From: Crocosphaera sp.
GTDB taxonomy: Bacteria; Cyanobacteriota; Cyanobacteriia; Cyanobacteriales; Microcystaceae
NCBI GenBank assembly: GCA_030065205.1
Contig: JASJDN010000030.1
Coordinates: 1 to 35,331, forward strand
Length of the DNA: 35,331 nucleotides
Direction: 5' to 3'
Shown here: piece by piece, positions 32,485 through 35,331 of the stretch
Layout: the number at the start of each line of letters is the position of its first letter
How positions within the stretch are numbered: the first letter of the stretch is position 1
Translations under genes and position numbers: made by a program
The notes under the pieces: generated by a model
Databases searched by the model: none
What the model was told of the DNA's origin: nothing
Seen by the model: the letters and a program-made list of their open reading frames with translations, nothing else

Positions 32485-34884
32485 ATGGTTGATTTAGTGA
32501 CTTGGGGTTTAGCTACGGGACTGATTTTAAAGCCGGTGGTTGAAGACTTTGCAGAAGATACTATTAGAGATTGGTTGAAAGATATTTTTAAAGGGAGGTT
32601 ATCGGGTGTCGTTGAGTCATTTCAACGGGAACCTTTGGAAAAAGCTGTCAAAAAAGCATTAGGCAAGTTTTTGACCTTATTCCAAGATCAATTAATTGAA
32701 GCTTATTTAATGGAAGATTGTACGTTAGAAGACAATGAAGTTAATCAAAAAGTTAAGCAATATATTAAACCTTTAAAGAAATTTCTATTGTTTAAAAGCG
32801 TTCGAGAAATTTTAGGGAGTCCTTTCCAAGACAACATCAAGAGAATTAATACAATAGGGTTAGATGAGATTTGGAAAAATAACAATTTATTGTCATTACC
32901 AGAGGAATTTGATTGGAATAGATTAGCTATAAAATATGTTCGTGAACTTAAGTCTTTATTAAGAGACAATCATCAATTAAGGGAAATATTAGACTCTCAG
33001 AACTTAGAAAAAATTGCTAATAATCAAGACATTCAACCTGATTATAATTTAGATGCTTACAGAGAAACATTACGAGAGAGATACAAACATCTTCCTTTAG
33101 ATGGACTTGATCATACCATTCAAGATCGTCGTATTCCACTGTGGGACATTTTTATTATTCAAAACGTGAGGCAATGTCAAGAATATTTGCCAAAAATATA
33201 TGAAATACCCAAAGAATATCAAGATAAATTAAAAAGAAGTGGACAATTAGAACAAGAATATACTTTAGAAAAATTACAAAGATTACAGCAAATTTATGCT
33301 AGTCAAATGGCTCAATCTGTATTAGATGTAATTGAAGAAAAATCTTCATCTTTAATTACTATTTCAGAAACAAACAAGAAACAGAATAATTATTTTGTGA
33401 TTTTAGGTGATCCCGGTTCAGGAAAATCAACCTTACTAAAATATTTAGCCATAAGATGGACAGAATTACCAACAAAAGAATTAACCGTTAAACCCATCCC
33501 CTTATTAATTGAATTACGGGATTATATTCAAGCGTGGAGTCGTCAAGAATGTCAAGATTTCTTAGACTTTATTCATAAAAGCAGTGGATGGGTAGGACAT
33601 TTAAACAAGCATGATTTACATGAAACCTTAAAGAGAGGTCATGCTTTAGTCATGTTTGATGGATTAGATGAAGTGTTTAATTTACAACAACGAAAGGTTA
33701 TTATTAAACAAATTCATGACCTGACACAAGATTATCCTAACATTCAAGTTATTGTTACGTCTCGTCTCATTGGTTACGATCATTCTTCCCTCAGAGACGC
33801 TAATTTTACCCATTATATGATTCAAGATTTAGATAAAATACAAATAGAAGAATTTAGTGAAAAATGGCATACATTAACCAGTGATACCGAACAAGATAAA
33901 CAATATTACCAGACCAGATTAAAACAAGGAATTGAGAATTTTTCTGCCATTAAACAGTTATCAGGTAATCCCCTATTATTAACCATGATGGCAATTTTAA
34001 ATCGTTCCCAAGAATTACCTAGAGAAAGAGCAGAATTATATTATCAGTGTTCTCGTATTTTATTGTATGAATTTGATTATAAAAAATCATTACCTCAAGA
34101 TGAAAGAATTAATTATCAAACCTTAACTTATAACCATAAAGCAGCAATGTGTCGTAAAATTGCGTATTTTATGCAGTCAAATAAAGCAGGGTTAGCTGGT
34201 AATATTATTAGTGAGGAAGATTTAGAAACCATTTTATTTGATTATCTTCAATCTAAATGTTTTGATCATTCGAGAGAAATTGCACAATTAATGATTCATC
34301 AGTTACGTCACCGCAATTTTATGTTATGTTCTTTAGGAGTCATTGGACAAGAGGGACATTATGGGTTTGTTCATCGGACATTTTTAGAATATTTCTGTGC
34401 AAGTGAGTTTGTGTGGCGGTTTGAAAAAGATAAAACGCTATCATTAGAAGGATTAAAAAATGAGGTATTTAGTCAACATTGGCAAGATGAAAGTTGGCAT
34501 GAGGTTTTAAGGTTAATTTCTGGTATGATAGAACCAAAATTCGCAATAAAAATAATTGAATATTTAATGAGTTTGAATGGAGAGAATAATGAGTTTATCA
34601 ATTTATTGTTAGCTGCTGATTGTTTTTCTGAACTGGAAAAATCTAGTTTATTCGATAATATTTCCAGTCAACTACATAAGAAATTAAAAGAAATACTTAG
34701 ACCATATAGAATAAAAACAGATATTTATGAAAAGACAGCAACAAAATTAGCTGACTATTGGGGTATGGATTCTGAATTGATATCTTTAGTAAAACAAAGA
34801 AGTGATTATAGAATACTTGCTAAGTTTTCAATTACTAATCATCAAGCATTGATGGCTCTTAGAAGTATAGTTCATCAAAATTAG
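32485..34884 (+). CDS. NACHT-domain NTPase (bacterial NLR-like, STAND superfamily)
   Basis: A 799-aa signal-transducing NTPase of the type used in bacterial anti-phage immunity. The N-terminal helical region (1-100), beginning MVDLVTWGLATG...KPVVEDFAEDTIRDWLKD, is one I recall in front of many cyanobacterial NACHT proteins; it is presumably an effector or adaptor. The NACHT domain has Walker A GDPGSGKST (308-316), Walker B ALVMFDGLDE (387-396), TSR (425-427) and the GNPLLLTMM helix (494-502). The winged-helix end carries FVHRTFLEYFCA (628-639). The last 150 residues are helical, with no clear LRR, WD40 or TPR. The stop codon TAG overlaps the GGAAG ribosome-binding site of the next gene, so a DUF1257 gene and a third gene form an operon with it. 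Defence is an inference from the family. Confidence 0.88.
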   Translation: MVDLVTWGLATGLILKPVVEDFAEDTIRDWLKDIFKGRLSGVVESFQREPLEKAVKKALGKFLTLFQDQLIEAYLMEDCTLEDNEVNQKVKQYIKPLKKFLLFKSVREILGSPFQDNIKRINTIGLDEIWKNNNLLSLPEEFDWNRLAIKYVRELKSLLRDNHQLREILDSQNLEKIANNQDIQPDYNLDAYRETLRERYKHLPLDGLDHTIQDRRIPLWDIFIIQNVRQCQEYLPKIYEIPKEYQDKLKRSGQLEQEYTLEKLQRLQQIYASQMAQSVLDVIEEKSSSLITISETNKKQNNYFVILGDPGSGKSTLLKYLAIRWTELPTKELTVKPIPLLIELRDYIQAWSRQECQDFLDFIHKSSGWVGHLNKHDLHETLKRGHALVMFDGLDEVFNLQQRKVIIKQIHDLTQDYPNIQVIVTSRLIGYDHSSLRDANFTHYMIQDLDKIQIEEFSEKWHTLTSDTEQDKQYYQTRLKQGIENFSAIKQLSGNPLLLTMMAILNRSQELPRERAELYYQCSRILLYEFDYKKSLPQDERINYQTLTYNHKAAMCRKIAYFMQSNKAGLAGNIISEEDLETILFDYLQSKCFDHSREIAQLMIHQLRHRNFMLCSLGVIGQEGHYGFVHRTFLEYFCASEFVWRFEKDKTLSLEGLKNEVFSQHWQDESWHEVLRLISGMIEPKFAIKIIEYLMSLNGENNEFINLLLAADCFSELEKSSLFDNISSQLHKKLKEILRPYRIKTDIYEKTATKLADYWGMDSELISLVKQRSDYRILAKFSITNHQALMALRSIVHQN

Positions 34885-34894
34885 GAAGACTAAC

Positions 34895-35314
34895 ATGACA
34901 CATTTCTCTACTCTAAGAACAAAATCGAGTGATCCTGATGTGTTAATCTTAACCTTTATTCATTTGAATTTAAAAGTTAAAATAGATCATGATATACGGG
35001 GCTATAATGGTCAAAGAACGAGATGTGATGTGGTTTGTATCCCACCCAAAGGAGACTATGATTTAGGGTATAGTCGTAATTCTGATGGAAGCTATGATCT
35101 TATTGTAGATTTATGGGGACTAGCAAAACAATATAATCAAACTACTTTCATAAACTGTATCAATGCTACTTATGCTGTACTCATTGATTTAAAACGCAAT
35201 GGTGATTTAAAACAATATCTTACTGATGTCGCTTTTTATCGTGAAGGATGGTATTTGGAACAAGAATGGATTGATAAATTAGCACAAGTCTATAGAAAGA
35301 AAAAGGAACAATGA
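34895..35314 (+). CDS. Divergent Ycf35-like protein (DUF1257)
   Basis: A 139-aa protein. The N-terminal 105 residues follow the Ycf35/DUF1257 pattern: MTHFSTLRTK, then DIRGYNGQRTRCDVV, then YDLGYSRNSDGSYDLIVDLWG, and a C-terminal helix with YAVLIDLKRNG. The usual family ending (QEDGTIKLVL-like) is replaced by a different tail (FYREGWYLEQEWIDKLAQVYRKKKEQ). Ycf35 has no proven biochemical role. The ribosome-binding sequence overlaps the NACHT stop codon and the ATG is 10 bp further, so translation is coupled. The gene's own TGA overlaps the ATG of the next gene (ATGA). It is probably a system-specific paralog of the housekeeping Ycf35. Confidence 0.72.
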   Translation: MTHFSTLRTKSSDPDVLILTFIHLNLKVKIDHDIRGYNGQRTRCDVVCIPPKGDYDLGYSRNSDGSYDLIVDLWGLAKQYNQTTFINCINATYAVLIDLKRNGDLKQYLTDVAFYREGWYLEQEWIDKLAQVYRKKKEQ

Positions 35315-35331
35315 ACAACAGTAAAAATAAT
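35311..35331 (+). CDS. Start of a further operon gene, truncated by the window edge
   Basis: ATG at 35311 overlaps the DUF1257 stop as ATGA, with AAGGA three bases upstream. Seven codons are visible (MNNSKNN). The coupling indicates a third member of the NACHT operon. Its identity cannot be read; elsewhere DUF1257 genes are known beside DUF2997 or AAA+ ATPase genes. Confidence 0.5.

Noticed and set aside
1..35331. CRISPR array, prophage or integrated plasmid
   Set aside because: No regularly spaced repeats, integrase, phage structural genes or plasmid replication genes were seen.

Overview
The window is chromosomal DNA from a low-GC, probably unicellular cyanobacterium of the Crocosphaera/Cyanothece type. 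This rests on an intact psbN, on cyanobacteria/plastid-restricted families (Ycf51, a Ycf35-like DUF1257 protein, DUF1815, the MNSCVLMA-type SSB, a plastid ABCF5-like ABC-F protein), on 11 copies of the HIP1 octamer GCGATCGC in 35 kb, and on AT-rich third codon positions. The genus is an inference from style, not from a search.

Layout. 1-2.8 kb: ssb (minus), a small unknown gene, a DUF1815 gene (minus), a structured candidate small RNA at 1617-1671, a small membrane protein and Ycf51. 2.8-5.1 kb: a large secreted heparinase/alginate-lyase-like protein on the minus strand. 5.2-7.1 kb: two late corrin-ring genes, cbiC/cobH and cbiET/cobL. 7.2-9.7 kb: an ABC-F translation-factor-like ATPase and cysC. 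9.87-9.94 kb: tRNA-Arg(CCG). 10.3-11.5 kb: two convergent exported PEP-CTERM-type proteins sharing one terminator. 11.7-21.0 kb is a long minus-strand block: DEAD-box RNA helicase, rimO, an unusual repeat-built beta-helix protein, then clpX, clpP and aroB. 21.2-27.6 kb is mostly plus strand: psbN, an XPB-like helicase, a small unknown gene, a SemiSWEET transporter (minus), an HTH/coiled-coil/GrpE-like fusion, and sufD-sufS. 27.9-31.3 kb: a BcsA-like glycosyltransferase facing dnaB. 31.4-35.3 kb: a GC1/SulA-like epimerase, followed by a tightly coupled operon of a NACHT NTPase, a divergent Ycf35/DUF1257 protein and a third gene cut by the window edge.

How the genes work together. Most are housekeeping: cobalamin ring synthesis, sulfate activation, Fe-S assembly (SufD/SufS), the shikimate pathway (AroB), ClpXP proteolysis, ribosome modification and RNA remodelling (RimO, DEAD-box helicase, ABC-F), and DNA replication and repair (SSB, DnaB, XPB-like). 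The envelope and exopolysaccharide are represented by the heparinase-like protein, the cellulose-synthase-like enzyme, the two PEP-CTERM proteins and the beta-helix protein.

The best candidate for an undescribed system is the 3' end: a bacterial NLR-like NACHT protein translationally coupled to a Ycf35-family protein and to at least one further gene that starts on an ATGA overlap. Other points of interest are the Yfr1-like small RNA candidate, the beta-helix protein with a hydrophobic insertion and a C-terminal double CxxC, the HTH-GrpE-like fusion with an operator-like palindrome, and a 0.6-kb gene-free stretch with palindromic, mobile-element-like sequence next to clpX.
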